Positions 1 to 7,492 of a stretch of DNA of 64,000 nt are shown here, one piece after another. Positions within the stretch are counted from its first letter, which is position 1; every line of letters begins with the position of its first letter. The notes under the pieces are model-generated. The model was given only the letters and a program-made list of their open reading frames with translations, was not told the origin of the DNA and ran no database searches. A program made the position numbers and the translations under genes. The stretch lies in NCBI GenBank assembly GCA_910584145.1, contig CAJTXX010000006.1, positions 1-64,000 of the forward strand, given 5' to 3'. This DNA is from an uncultured Eggerthellaceae bacterium (lineage in GTDB: Bacteria > Actinomycetota > Coriobacteriia > Coriobacteriales > Eggerthellaceae).

Positions 1-2415
1 ATCGCGGGAGACGGCTCGCTCGTGCTCAGCTTTTACTACGATCGCATGACATACACGGTCAGCTTCGTCACTAATGGCGGCTCGAACGTGGATGCGCAGA
101 CCATCCGCTATGGCGGCACGGTCGACAGCAGCAAGGCCACTACGTCGCGCGCAGGCTATACGTTCGGCGGTTGGTTCAAAGATGCCGACCTGACCCAGGC
201 CTATAACCTCGGCACTGCTGTGACGGCGAACCTGACGCTGTATGCAAAGCTAACAGCCAATACCGATACGCCTTACAAGGTTGAACACTACAAGCAGAAA
301 GTCGACGGAACCTATGCGCTCTACACCACTACCGCGCATCAGGGTACGACCGACACCCAGGCAACGGCGGCGGACAAGCATCAGGACTTCATCGGATTCC
401 ATCATGTGATCACAGGCAGCTCTGTAGAGAGCGGCACCGTTGCTGGTGAGGGAACGCTCGTTTTAAAGGTCTATTATGATCAGAATACGTACACCATCCG
501 CTTCGACGACAACGGTGCTGATGGTGGTAGCGTGCCGGATGGGCTTACTGGTGTGATGTATGAGCAGTCGTGGACTATCGACAGCGCGAAGGTGCCGAGC
601 CGCACGGGTTACACCTATCGTGGGTGGCAGAAAGACGGCACAGGCGACGTGTACGTGGCTGGTATGCCTTACACCGTGCCGCTGACCGCGGAGGACGGCG
701 GTACGGTGATCTTGAAGGCTAAGTGGGATAACAACCCGTATCGCATCCTGCTGGACGCGAACGGTGGCAGCCCCTCTGATGTGATCGATGCGCACTACGA
801 TCAAGATTGGACCATTCGAGCCGATCAGGTGCCGCACCGTCGCGGTTACTTTTTCGTGGGATGGAGCCGGACTGGCGCAGATGCGACCACCGCTGACTAC
901 CTGATGCCGCAGAGCGGCGATCTAGTGTGCTCGGACAATCTGAGTACCGGCGACCCCGCCACCGTAACGCTGTTCGCCGTGTGGCAGGCGCAGGTCTACT
1001 ACATCGAATTCGACGCGAATGGCGCTGAATCAGGTAGCGTGCCCGACCGCATTGCGACGTTCTATACCGATCAGGATCCCAATGTGGAGATACCGGTATA
1101 CGGGCATGCGTCCGACAATGATCTGCTGATGCGCAAGGGCGCGCATGTGATCGGGTGGAGCACTGATCCTGCCGACACAGATAAGGCCTCGGCGCGGGGC
1201 GACTGGTATGAGCATGGTGAGTTGGTCAAAAACGTCGGGCTCGATAGCAACAACCGCGTACCTGATGGTGATATTAACCAACACACCGTGACGCTCTATG
1301 CCATCTGGCAGGTGAACACCTACACCATCATCTTCCAGAAGAATCAGGGCGATTACGTCACCGATGATGGCGGCATTACTCAGAGCGCACGCATCATGCG
1401 TGACGTGGCGTGGGGTGAGCGCTATGTGATTCGCGAGACGGCTGTACGCGGTGGTTTCGAGTTCGCCGGCTGGGAGGATGAGAACGGCGAGCAGGTGTAT
1501 GACGTGGGCGACGTCTTGGAGAACCTGACCGACGAGGATGGTGGCATCGTGCTGCTGTTCGCTCGCTGGCAGGGCGCACCGTACCGCGTGTACTTCGATG
1601 CGAATGGCGGCACCGGCCAGATGTGGACCTCATCCGAGGAAGGCCGCTACACCAATGCCGATGGTGTGGAATTCTTCTATGACAGCAGTCGCAAGCTCTA
1701 CTACACGCAAATGTATTTCAATGTGAGCACGCGATTGCCGCTGTGCGGCTTCTGGCGCGATGGGTATGGATTCGCCGGATGGACGACCGAGCGTGACGAC
1801 CCGGCTAGCTTGAGCTATCGCAATGGGCAGTTGGTGGTGGACCTGCCGACCGCAACGGGCGGCGGAAACGAGGTGACGCTGTACGCGTTCTGGGAGGCGC
1901 AGCTGAACGTATCGGTTCCTTGTATCGCGGTGTTGCAGGTTGATATGGATGGCATGACCGGTTACAGCGACGGCTTGCCTATCGTGGATGTGACCGACCA
2001 GTTCGACACCGATGGCTGTGCCAGCTCGTTCGTTTCGCGCACGCCTGAGGACACCTACCTCTCATGGGTGAGCTGCATCCCGGTAGAAGAGGGGTTGCGC
2101 ACGGTATTCCCTGGCGCGGAGTACAACCGTCGCGAGGATGGCACGCTGATCGGCACGAACGATGTGAGCATCGTCATCGCCGACAAGAACAATCCGGAGG
2201 TGCGAGGCGCTTACAACATCGGTTCGGATGCCGGCTATAAGCCTACGAGCAACCCGTTCTTCAAGATTCCTGCGAACGGTACGTTGCCGCTGGGGTATCA
2301 GCTTATGGTGAATCGACCCGGAGTCGAGATGGGCTTCCGAGAACGACCAGTACAGGTGGCATGGCTGCGATATGACATCAGCTTGGTGAACAAGTTCACT
2401 TTGAACACCGAATAA
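1..2415 (+). CDS. Giant InlB B-repeat surface protein, 5' partial (cassette 1, F1)
   Basis: The reading frame is open at the first base (I-A-G-D-G-S-L precedes the first GTG), so this is the C-terminal 804 residues of a larger protein. It contains about six Listeria-Bacteroides/InlB B-type repeats, each with a DANGG-like strand, an aromatic G-[YF]-x-F-x-GW core and an LYAxW end. After the first repeat there is a MucBP-like module (around residues 92-160, beginning TPYKVEHYKQ). The last 165 residues contain no InlB repeat; they begin LNVSVPCIAV and vaguely resemble the core of the small S proteins. There is no LPxTG-like motif, membrane segment or basic tail, so the protein would be held at the surface by something other than its own anchor. 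It opens cassette 1. Its GC content is visibly lower than that of the genes that follow. The adhesin role is inferred. Confidence 0.85.
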   Translation: MAGDGSLVLSFYYDRMTYTVSFVTNGGSNVDAQTIRYGGTVDSSKATTSRAGYTFGGWFKDADLTQAYNLGTAVTANLTLYAKLTANTDTPYKVEHYKQKVDGTYALYTTTAHQGTTDTQATAADKHQDFIGFHHVITGSSVESGTVAGEGTLVLKVYYDQNTYTIRFDDNGADGGSVPDGLTGVMYEQSWTIDSAKVPSRTGYTYRGWQKDGTGDVYVAGMPYTVPLTAEDGGTVILKAKWDNNPYRILLDANGGSPSDVIDAHYDQDWTIRADQVPHRRGYFFVGWSRTGADATTADYLMPQSGDLVCSDNLSTGDPATVTLFAVWQAQVYYIEFDANGAESGSVPDRIATFYTDQDPNVEIPVYGHASDNDLLMRKGAHVIGWSTDPADTDKASARGDWYEHGELVKNVGLDSNNRVPDGDINQHTVTLYAIWQVNTYTIIFQKNQGDYVTDDGGITQSARIMRDVAWGERYVIRETAVRGGFEFAGWEDENGEQVYDVGDVLENLTDEDGGIVLLFARWQGAPYRVYFDANGGTGQMWTSSEEGRYTNADGVEFFYDSSRKLYYTQMYFNVSTRLPLCGFWRDGYGFAGWTTERDDPASLSYRNGQLVVDLPTATGGGNEVTLYAFWEAQLNVSVPCIAVLQVDMDGMTGYSDGLPIVDVTDQFDTDGCASSFVSRTPEDTYLSWVSCIPVEEGLRTVFPGAEYNRREDGTLIGTNDVSIVIADKNNPEVRGAYNIGSDAGYKPTSNPFFKIPANGTLPLGYQLMVNRPGVEMGFRERPVQVAWLRYDISLVNKFTLNTE

Positions 2416-2426
2416 GACAGAGCGGC

Positions 2427-2443
2427 GGGTGCTTGGGGCACCC
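2427..2443 (+). promoter_or_regulatory. Intercistronic hairpin between F1 and A1
   Basis: GGGTGC and GCACCC form a perfect 6-bp stem around TTGGG, starting 12 bases after the F1 stop. No T-run follows, so an RNA-processing or stability element is more likely than a full terminator. Hairpins occupy the same junction in cassettes 2 and 3. Confidence 0.45.
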
Positions 2444-2549
2444 TGCTGCTGCGAACGATTGGCTGGCATGCGCGCAGTCTTGGGCCCGTGCATTCAGAAG
2501 CGCCCAAAGGGGACGCGATAGCAAGATCACGACGACCGAAAGCAAGGAT

Positions 2550-3176
2550 ATGGACAACAAGAACGACAACCACAGGTATACGAACGCGGCGGATGAGCGA
2601 GGTGCCATGCCTGAGCGGTCGGCCGGCCCGATCGGGCGCAGGCCGCAAGCACAGGTTGGTGCAGCAGCGGAAACGCCCCGACACACGCGGCGCAACGTTC
2701 TCATCGTGCTCGGCATCGTGGTGGCGGCTGTGGCCATCTGGCTGCTCGTGTGGCTGTTCGCCTGCAACGGGTCGAGCTTCTTCGACCCCAGCGCGCGCAC
2801 CGGGCAAGCCCCCTACAAGACCGAAGAGGAGATGCAAGCCGAGCTCGACCGCGTGATCGAGGAGGGCATGTTCAACATCTCCATCGCCAGCGTCATCGAG
2901 TTCGAGGACGCGCAGGCAGAGGGCACCGCCTACATAGAGAACGTGCCGAACAACCGCTACAACATGAAGGTCGCCATAACCGATGATGCGACAGGGGATG
3001 TGCTCTACGAGAGCGGCGTGCTCGCTCCCAACCAATACATCGAGAAGATAGCGCTCGCCAAAGAGGTGGAGCCGGGGATGTACAGCTGCACGGCGCTGTT
3101 CACCGCGCTCGACCCGGTGACGACCGAGCAGACCGGGCAGGCTGCAGCCAAGATAACGCTCAACGTGCTCGGATGA
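2550..3176 (+). CDS. Small bitopic membrane protein, MFNISIA family (cassette 1, A1)
   Basis: The protein has 208 residues. The start chosen is the ATG of MDNKNDNH, preceded by AGCAAGG; a longer in-frame start at 2433 would add 39 residues with no homology. Order: a polar N-terminus of about 50 residues, a membrane helix (around residues 52-72) ending WLLVWLFACNG, then an ectodomain of about 120 residues. The ectodomain begins with an E-rich helix and EEGMFNISIAS and continues with IENVPNNRYNM, YESGVLAPNQYI and a final KITLNVLG, a pattern consistent with an Ig-like beta-sandwich. The WLLVWLFACNG segment is identical in A2 and A3. The Cys after the helix resembles a weak lipobox, but Phe at -2 is unusual. 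From memory, small membrane proteins of similar layout accompany TasA/WxL-like secreted proteins in Firmicutes; this could not be checked. Function is unknown; membrane-tethered assembly factor is an inference. Confidence 0.8.
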   Translation: MDNKNDNHRYTNAADERGAMPERSAGPIGRRPQAQVGAAAETPRHTRRNVLIVLGIVVAAVAIWLLVWLFACNGSSFFDPSARTGQAPYKTEEEMQAELDRVIEEGMFNISIASVIEFEDAQAEGTAYIENVPNNRYNMKVAITDDATGDVLYESGVLAPNQYIEKIALAKEVEPGMYSCTALFTALDPVTTEQTGQAAAKITLNVLG

Positions 3177-3186
3177 TCGATATCGG

Positions 3187-3251
3187 AGGGCGCGTAGCCG
3201 CCCTTGGGTATAAGCAGGGACAGTGGCTTTAAGGACAAAAGGAGGAAAGCC
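3187..3251 (+). promoter_or_regulatory. Leader of S1: stem-loop, AGCARGGAC element and RBS hairpin
   Basis: AGGGCG/CGCCCT (3187-3204) is a perfect 6-bp stem. It is followed by AGCAGGGACAG and then by TGGCTTT (3224-3230) pairing with AAAGCCA (3246-3252). The second stem puts AAAGGAGG in its loop and pairs the A of the start codon. The same three-part layout precedes S2 and S3, with altered but still complementary stem bases. Confidence 0.6.
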
Positions 3252-4034
3252 ATGAAGAAGAAGATGTTCGGGGCTGTGGCGGTGAGCGCCGCGCTCGCGC
3301 TCGGATGCGCCGCACCGGCGTTCGCTGAGCCCACCAGCTACGACCAGGCCTACACAGACGGTGCTCTGAAATACGGCGTGGACGACAAGTACCAGCAGAT
3401 CGACAAGGCCGATGTGGCCAAGGATGCCGATGGGGATGGCCAGCGCGATGGTGTTGCCATCATCGACGACCAGCAAGACGGCAACTCGCAGACCCCGGTC
3501 TACATCCAGACCAACATCGCGCAGATCAACGTGGCCGTGCCCACCAAGCTCGTGTTCGTGGCCGAGTCGGTCGGCGGGGATATGATGGTGCCCTCTGCTG
3601 GCGTCTACTCCATCCAGAACTACACCACCAAAGCCGCCATCTACATCACCGACATCGAGGCGGAATACGCCGATGAAGAGGAGAACTGGGTGCTCGTGGA
3701 TGATGCGGCCTTGGTGGGCGAGGGTGTGGAGGCCGCCGCGGCCAAGCGCGCGAACCTGATGGTGGGCATGGCATCTGACCAAGACCTCAACGGCAAGAGC
3801 GTCGACTTCACCATCATGCCCGATGCGGGCAACCTCATCGAGGCATCCACGACAGACACTGACCCGCTCAAGATCGACAAGTCGATCGAGAACGGCGGCA
3901 ACGTGCTGCCCGGGAAGCTCGACTTCACCTTCGATGCGCGCAGCTCGGTGGTGAAAGACGCCCAGAGCGCCAACGGCCAGGAGATACAGGCGTTCAACAT
4001 CCTGTTCACCATCGGCACCTCGTCGGGCAGATAG
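3252..4034 (+). CDS. Small secreted protein, possible major subunit (cassette 1, S1)
   Basis: The protein has 260 residues. A signal peptide ends at about residue 22 (PAFA), following MKKKMFGAVAVSAALALG. The mature protein starts with a polar Asp-rich stretch. A core shared with S2 and S3 follows: IAQINVAVPTKLVFVAES, then GG-x-MM-VPSAGVYSIQN and IYITDIEAE. It ends with a strand-like FNILFTIG. This arrangement (a VP-containing strand, then a threonine/asparagine-rich beta core) recalls TasA/camelysin or WxL-type secreted beta-sandwich proteins, but I cannot assign a named family. There is no wall-sorting signal and no cysteine pair. The gene has the best Shine-Dalgarno of the cassette (AAAGGAGG) within a leader hairpin, which suggests separately tuned and probably high expression. 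Subunit of a surface fibre or matrix is an inference. Confidence 0.8.
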   Translation: MKKKMFGAVAVSAALALGCAAPAFAEPTSYDQAYTDGALKYGVDDKYQQIDKADVAKDADGDGQRDGVAIIDDQQDGNSQTPVYIQTNIAQINVAVPTKLVFVAESVGGDMMVPSAGVYSIQNYTTKAAIYITDIEAEYADEEENWVLVDDAALVGEGVEAAAAKRANLMVGMASDQDLNGKSVDFTIMPDAGNLIEASTTDTDPLKIDKSIENGGNVLPGKLDFTFDARSSVVKDAQSANGQEIQAFNILFTIGTSSGR

Positions 4035-4054
4035 GCTGAGGCGAGCTGGGGACG

Positions 4055-4807
4055 ATGGGCATGCCGGTGCCGGGAACAGGCGCACAGCAGCAGCCGGGGC
4101 GCGCCTATGGCATGCGCGCCCACGCGCCCGCGGGCACCCCTGGCGCCTGCGCTCCTGCTGCGCATGCAGGAGGCAGCGCGCATGCAGGGGCTGCTGGCGG
4201 CGTGGCAGGTGCGCCGCCGGCAGCCCAGCGCTTCATCGGGCCTGACGGGCTCACCTACGTCATCGGGCCCGACGGGGCGCTCTATCGCGCAGCGCAGGCG
4301 CCGAGCCCTGAGCGCAAGCGGCGAGGCGCGCTGTTCTGGCTGGGCATCATCGCTGCGCTCGCGTGCCTTGCAGGGGCGGCTTGGCTCCTCTGGGGCATGG
4401 TGGATGCGCCGGCAGAGCGCCAGGGGGACCTCGGAGATATATCGTCTCTGAGCGATGCTGAGATACAGCAGCAGATAGACGACCTGATCCGCGACAGCAT
4501 GTTCAACATCTCCATAGCCAGCCAGGTCGATCTGGAGGATGGCAGCAGCGAAGGCGAGCTGAAGATAGAGAACCCCGCATCGAACGCCTACCTGATGCGG
4601 GTGGCTATCGTGGTGGAGCAGACAGGGCAGACCATCTATGAGACGGGCATCATCGAGCCGAACCATCATATCCGCTCGGACAAGCTGAGCGTGGAGCTGC
4701 CCGCAGGCTCATACGACTGCATCGCGCGCTTCTCGGCGCTCGACCCGCGAAGCGAGGCTGTGGTGGGCCAGGCATCGGCGAAGCTGAAAGTGAACGTGAA
4801 GAGCTGA
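4055..4807 (+). CDS. Bitopic membrane protein with Pro/Gly-rich N-terminus, MFNISIA family (cassette 1, B1)
   Basis: The protein has 250 residues and starts 20 bases after S1. Residues 1-85 are Ala/Gly/Pro/Gln-rich and probably disordered. They are followed by the basic PERKRRG and one membrane helix (LFWLGIIAALACLAGAAWLLWGM, around residues 90-112). The ectodomain is related to A1: DSMFNISIASQVDLEDGS, then IENPASNAYLM, YETGIIEPNHHI and a final KLKVNVKS. B-type proteins differ from A-type in having the long N-terminus, the sequence EPNHHI or EPDHHI where A has PNQ(Y/F)I, and no WLFACNG helix end. Having two paralogous membrane proteins per cassette suggests non-redundant roles, for example recognising S and F or L separately. 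That is inference; no enzymatic motif is visible. Confidence 0.8.
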   Translation: MGMPVPGTGAQQQPGRAYGMRAHAPAGTPGACAPAAHAGGSAHAGAAGGVAGAPPAAQRFIGPDGLTYVIGPDGALYRAAQAPSPERKRRGALFWLGIIAALACLAGAAWLLWGMVDAPAERQGDLGDISSLSDAEIQQQIDDLIRDSMFNISIASQVDLEDGSSEGELKIENPASNAYLMRVAIVVEQTGQTIYETGIIEPNHHIRSDKLSVELPAGSYDCIARFSALDPRSEAVVGQASAKLKVNVKS

Positions 4808-4825
4808 GCGGGCGCTGCGCGCTCA
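4805..4825 (+). promoter_or_regulatory. Intercistronic hairpin between B1 and L1
   Basis: TGAGCG pairs with CGCTCA around a GC-rich 9-nt loop. The stem begins at the B1 stop codon. L1 starts 26 bases downstream behind AAAGGGACTGGGGACT. No U-tract is present. Confidence 0.35.
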
Positions 4826-4851
4826 GTTGACGCATAAAGGGACTGGGGACT

Positions 4852-7413
4852 ATGAAGAGCATCATGAACAAGGTTTTGGCGGTGTTGGTCAGCTTCTGCA
4901 TGGCCGCAGCTCTGGTGCCTGCGGCATGGGCTGATGCAGGCGCGCCCGAGGTGGCGCCGGCAGACCCTGTGGCCATAGGGGAGGGCGAGCAGGTCTCTAC
5001 CGAGGTGTGGGTGAAGACCAAAGTCTCGTTCATGTTGCAAGCCATCGACTACTCCATGTTCCAAGACGGCTATGCGCGCGGCGATGAGATGTTCTGCATG
5101 GCGGTGGGCGGCAAGGCGCCCTATGCCGATGTGGTGTGGGAATACGCCAAGGCGAGCGAGGGCGGCATCGCCATCGAGCCGGATGCGGATGATTGGGCCG
5201 TGGCGAGCACGGCGAGCGGCCCGAGCGGCACCTACACCGACTCGACCGGTACGGCCTACCCTAAGTTCGCCATCGTGCCGAGAGACCTCGGTATCGCCTT
5301 CGAGGATGGGCAGACCTACCTGTTCCGCTGCTCGGTGCGCGATGGCGCAGGCAAGCTCGCCGAGCTCGATGAGCCCATACAGCTCGTGATGGATGACGAA
5401 TACCGCCCAGGCCCTCTGACCACGCCTGATGGCATCTTCACCGTCTGCGGCAAGAAGCCCGAGGCGGGAGGCGCAGAAGGGATGTTCCACCGGTTCACCA
5501 TCTTGGCTGACAGCGCGATCGGGCAGGGAGCGGACGCCTATGACGCCATAAGCCAGGCTGCTGCCGGCCAGATGCCGCCCCAGAAGATAGACGGCATCTG
5601 GCACCTAGCGCTCACGAACACCCCCGATGACAAGCTCGCCTACACCGGCGGACCGATAACCGTGACCATCAACGCCGATGCGCTCGCAGCGAACGGCATC
5701 GCTCCTGGCGAGGACGTGACGGTGTGGTGGCTCGATCCTGCGACGGGTGAATGGAAGCCCCAGAAGCTCGCCGGCACGGTGGATGGTGAGGGCAACGTGA
5801 CCTTCCTGTTCGATGGGTGCCCGGAAGGCGACCTCGGCATCTTCGCCATAACATCGCGCGACCCTGATGTGGCGCCGGGGGTGCCGCTCTCCTATGCGAT
5901 CGTCTCGGAGGTGGCAGCGCTTCCCAGCGGTGCGCTCGGCGGGCAGGTATCCCCTGCTGGCGAGCGCATCTATGCGACGAGCGATGAGGTGCGCCCGTCC
6001 TACGCGTTCTTCCCCGACCCGGGATACCGCTTGAAGAGCGTCGTGGTGGTAGCCGAAGGTGAGGGCGGGGATGTGGTGAGCGATGTGACCGAGCGCATCG
6101 TGGGCAATACGTTCACGTTCCCGGCCGGCTGGTTCGCAGGAGACATGGTAGGCAGCGACTGGACGGGACGGGCGCACCTGCGCGCAGAGTTCGAGGGGGT
6201 GGTGGTAGAGCCTGGGGCCGACCGCAGCCTCACGGTGGTGATAAGCGATGCGGCGGGGCGGCCCGGCAACACCGTCACCGTGCTCTCGGGCGGCAAGGCG
6301 AACGTGGTGCGCGAGGGCAAGCCGGGCGTGTTCACCTACGACAGCGCTCGCTGCATCGACCTGCTGTTCAGCGCTGAGGCGGGTTATGGGCTCGCGTCGG
6401 TGGTGCGCGGGCCGGAAGGGTCGCCTGAGAGCGCATGCGAGCCGGTGGAGGTCAAGGGCTCGAGCTTCCGGATAGCGGCGCTCGAGGAGCCAGCTGTCTA
6501 TTACGTGCGCTTCTCAGAGCAGCTGCCCGATGTGGCGCGGATGCATACCGTGAGCGCACAGGTGCGCGGCGAGGGCGGCAGCGTGTCGCCTGAGAGCCGC
6601 GAGGTGCCGACAGGCGGGGCCGCCTCGTTCGAGATCAGGGCTGATGAGGGATACCGGCTCGCTGCGGTATGGGTGCGCGGGCAGGACTTCTCAAGCCTCG
6701 TCACCGGCAACGTGTTCACGCTGCGCGATGTGCTCGCCGATACCGTGGTGGAGTTCGAGTTCGCGGAAGGGGAAGAGCCCGGGCCCGGGCCTGATGACCC
6801 CGACAGCTCGAGTTCGAGCTCCGGGTCGAGCTCCGGCAGCAGTTCCGGTGATAGCTCCAGCGGTTCCAGTTCGGGCAGCTCAGGTGGCAGCTCATCAGGC
6901 TCGAGCAGCGGTTCGAGCTCTGGCGGCACGGATGGTGATGGCAGCGGGCCGGGCAGCTCGGATGGCGACGGCAACGGCGCAGGCGATGGTGAGCAGGGGA
7001 CCTACTTCACCCTGACCGCCACCGTCGCCGGGCATGGCACGGTCGATGGAGCCGAGACGCGCGTGGTGCGCGTGCGCGAGAGCTCGAGCTACACGTTCAC
7101 CCTCGCGCCGAAGCGCGGCTATCAGCTGCTGCGCATCAGGGACAACGGGGCCTACCCCGACAGCGGCTACACGCAGAGCTCGTATACCGTGAGCAACGTG
7201 AGGGGCGACCACGACCTGCTGTTCAGCTTCGGGTCGGTGGCCACCCCTGGCCCCAACGACGATGCCGCGAAGACCCTGCGGCGCCTGCAAGCGCTCGCCC
7301 AGACCGGGGACCTCGCCGCCCCCGGCGCGCTTGCGCTCGTATCGCTCGGCTGCACAGGGGCAGCCATCGCTTTGTTCGCGAGCAACCGCCGCCGCGAGGA
7401 AGAGGAGCTCTAG
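4852..7413 (+). CDS. LAQTG-anchored large surface protein (cassette 1, L1)
   Basis: The protein has 853 residues. The signal peptide MKSIMNKVLAVLVSFCMAAA ends near PAAWA (about residue 26). Residues 40-340 form a region shared with L2 and L3, including SMFQDGYARGDE, GGKAPYADVVWEYA and DLGIFAITS. Several divergent InlB-like (Flg_new_2-type) repeats follow, marked by GYRLAAVWV and GYQLLRIRDN. A Ser/Gly stalk of about 65 residues starts at residue 651, then one more repeat. The C-terminus is LQALAQTGDL, a hydrophobic helix and NRRREEEEL, which is a complete wall-sorting signal. LAxTG is the motif recognised by actinobacterial class E sortases (known for the class; not shown here). It is the last gene of cassette 1 and is followed by a strong terminator. 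Likely the covalently anchored partner of the unanchored F1 and S1 (inference). Confidence 0.85.
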   Translation: MKSIMNKVLAVLVSFCMAAALVPAAWADAGAPEVAPADPVAIGEGEQVSTEVWVKTKVSFMLQAIDYSMFQDGYARGDEMFCMAVGGKAPYADVVWEYAKASEGGIAIEPDADDWAVASTASGPSGTYTDSTGTAYPKFAIVPRDLGIAFEDGQTYLFRCSVRDGAGKLAELDEPIQLVMDDEYRPGPLTTPDGIFTVCGKKPEAGGAEGMFHRFTILADSAIGQGADAYDAISQAAAGQMPPQKIDGIWHLALTNTPDDKLAYTGGPITVTINADALAANGIAPGEDVTVWWLDPATGEWKPQKLAGTVDGEGNVTFLFDGCPEGDLGIFAITSRDPDVAPGVPLSYAIVSEVAALPSGALGGQVSPAGERIYATSDEVRPSYAFFPDPGYRLKSVVVVAEGEGGDVVSDVTERIVGNTFTFPAGWFAGDMVGSDWTGRAHLRAEFEGVVVEPGADRSLTVVISDAAGRPGNTVTVLSGGKANVVREGKPGVFTYDSARCIDLLFSAEAGYGLASVVRGPEGSPESACEPVEVKGSSFRIAALEEPAVYYVRFSEQLPDVARMHTVSAQVRGEGGSVSPESREVPTGGAASFEIRADEGYRLAAVWVRGQDFSSLVTGNVFTLRDVLADTVVEFEFAEGEEPGPGPDDPDSSSSSSGSSSGSSSGDSSSGSSSGSSGGSSSGSSSGSSSGGTDGDGSGPGSSDGDGNGAGDGEQGTYFTLTATVAGHGTVDGAETRVVRVRESSSYTFTLAPKRGYQLLRIRDNGAYPDSGYTQSSYTVSNVRGDHDLLFSFGSVATPGPNDDAAKTLRRLQALAQTGDLAAPGALALVSLGCTGAAIALFASNRRREEEEL
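6805..6990 (+). repeat. Ser/Gly low-complexity stalk within L1
   Basis: AGC/TCG/TCC serine codons and GGN glycine codons alternate for about 42 codons, then a Gly/Asp-rich stretch follows. Codons are mixed, so this is a protein-level linker rather than a simple DNA repeat prone to slippage. L2 has a shorter Gly/Asp/Asn-rich equivalent near 35224-35290. Confidence 0.8.
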
Positions 7414-7451
7414 GGAGCCGCGCGCAGCTGAGAGCTTCGAGCGGAGATGAG

Positions 7452-7478
7452 GGAGCAGCCTTGCGGGCTGCTCCTTTT
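7452..7478. terminator. Terminator between L1 and cydC (convergent)
   Basis: GGAGCAGCC/GGCTGCTCC form a 9-bp stem around TTGCG, followed by TTTT on the + strand. It lies between two convergent genes and ends the cassette 1 operon. Confidence 0.85.
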
Positions 7479-7492
7479 GCTGTCGGGTGCTG

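Noticed and set aside
2550..3176. A proteins as lipoproteins using LFAC as lipobox
   Set aside because: Phe at -2 and an N-terminal region of about 50 residues before the helix do not fit a normal lipoprotein signal; kept only as a possibility.
2298..4085. Antisense open frame of 595 codons opposite A1 and S1
   Set aside because: It spans two well-supported + strand genes and their leader; composition is typical of a shadow frame.
6805..6990. Ser/Gly stalk as a slippage-prone phase-variable DNA repeat
   Set aside because: Serine codons are mixed and the unit length is irregular, so long slippage tracts are absent.
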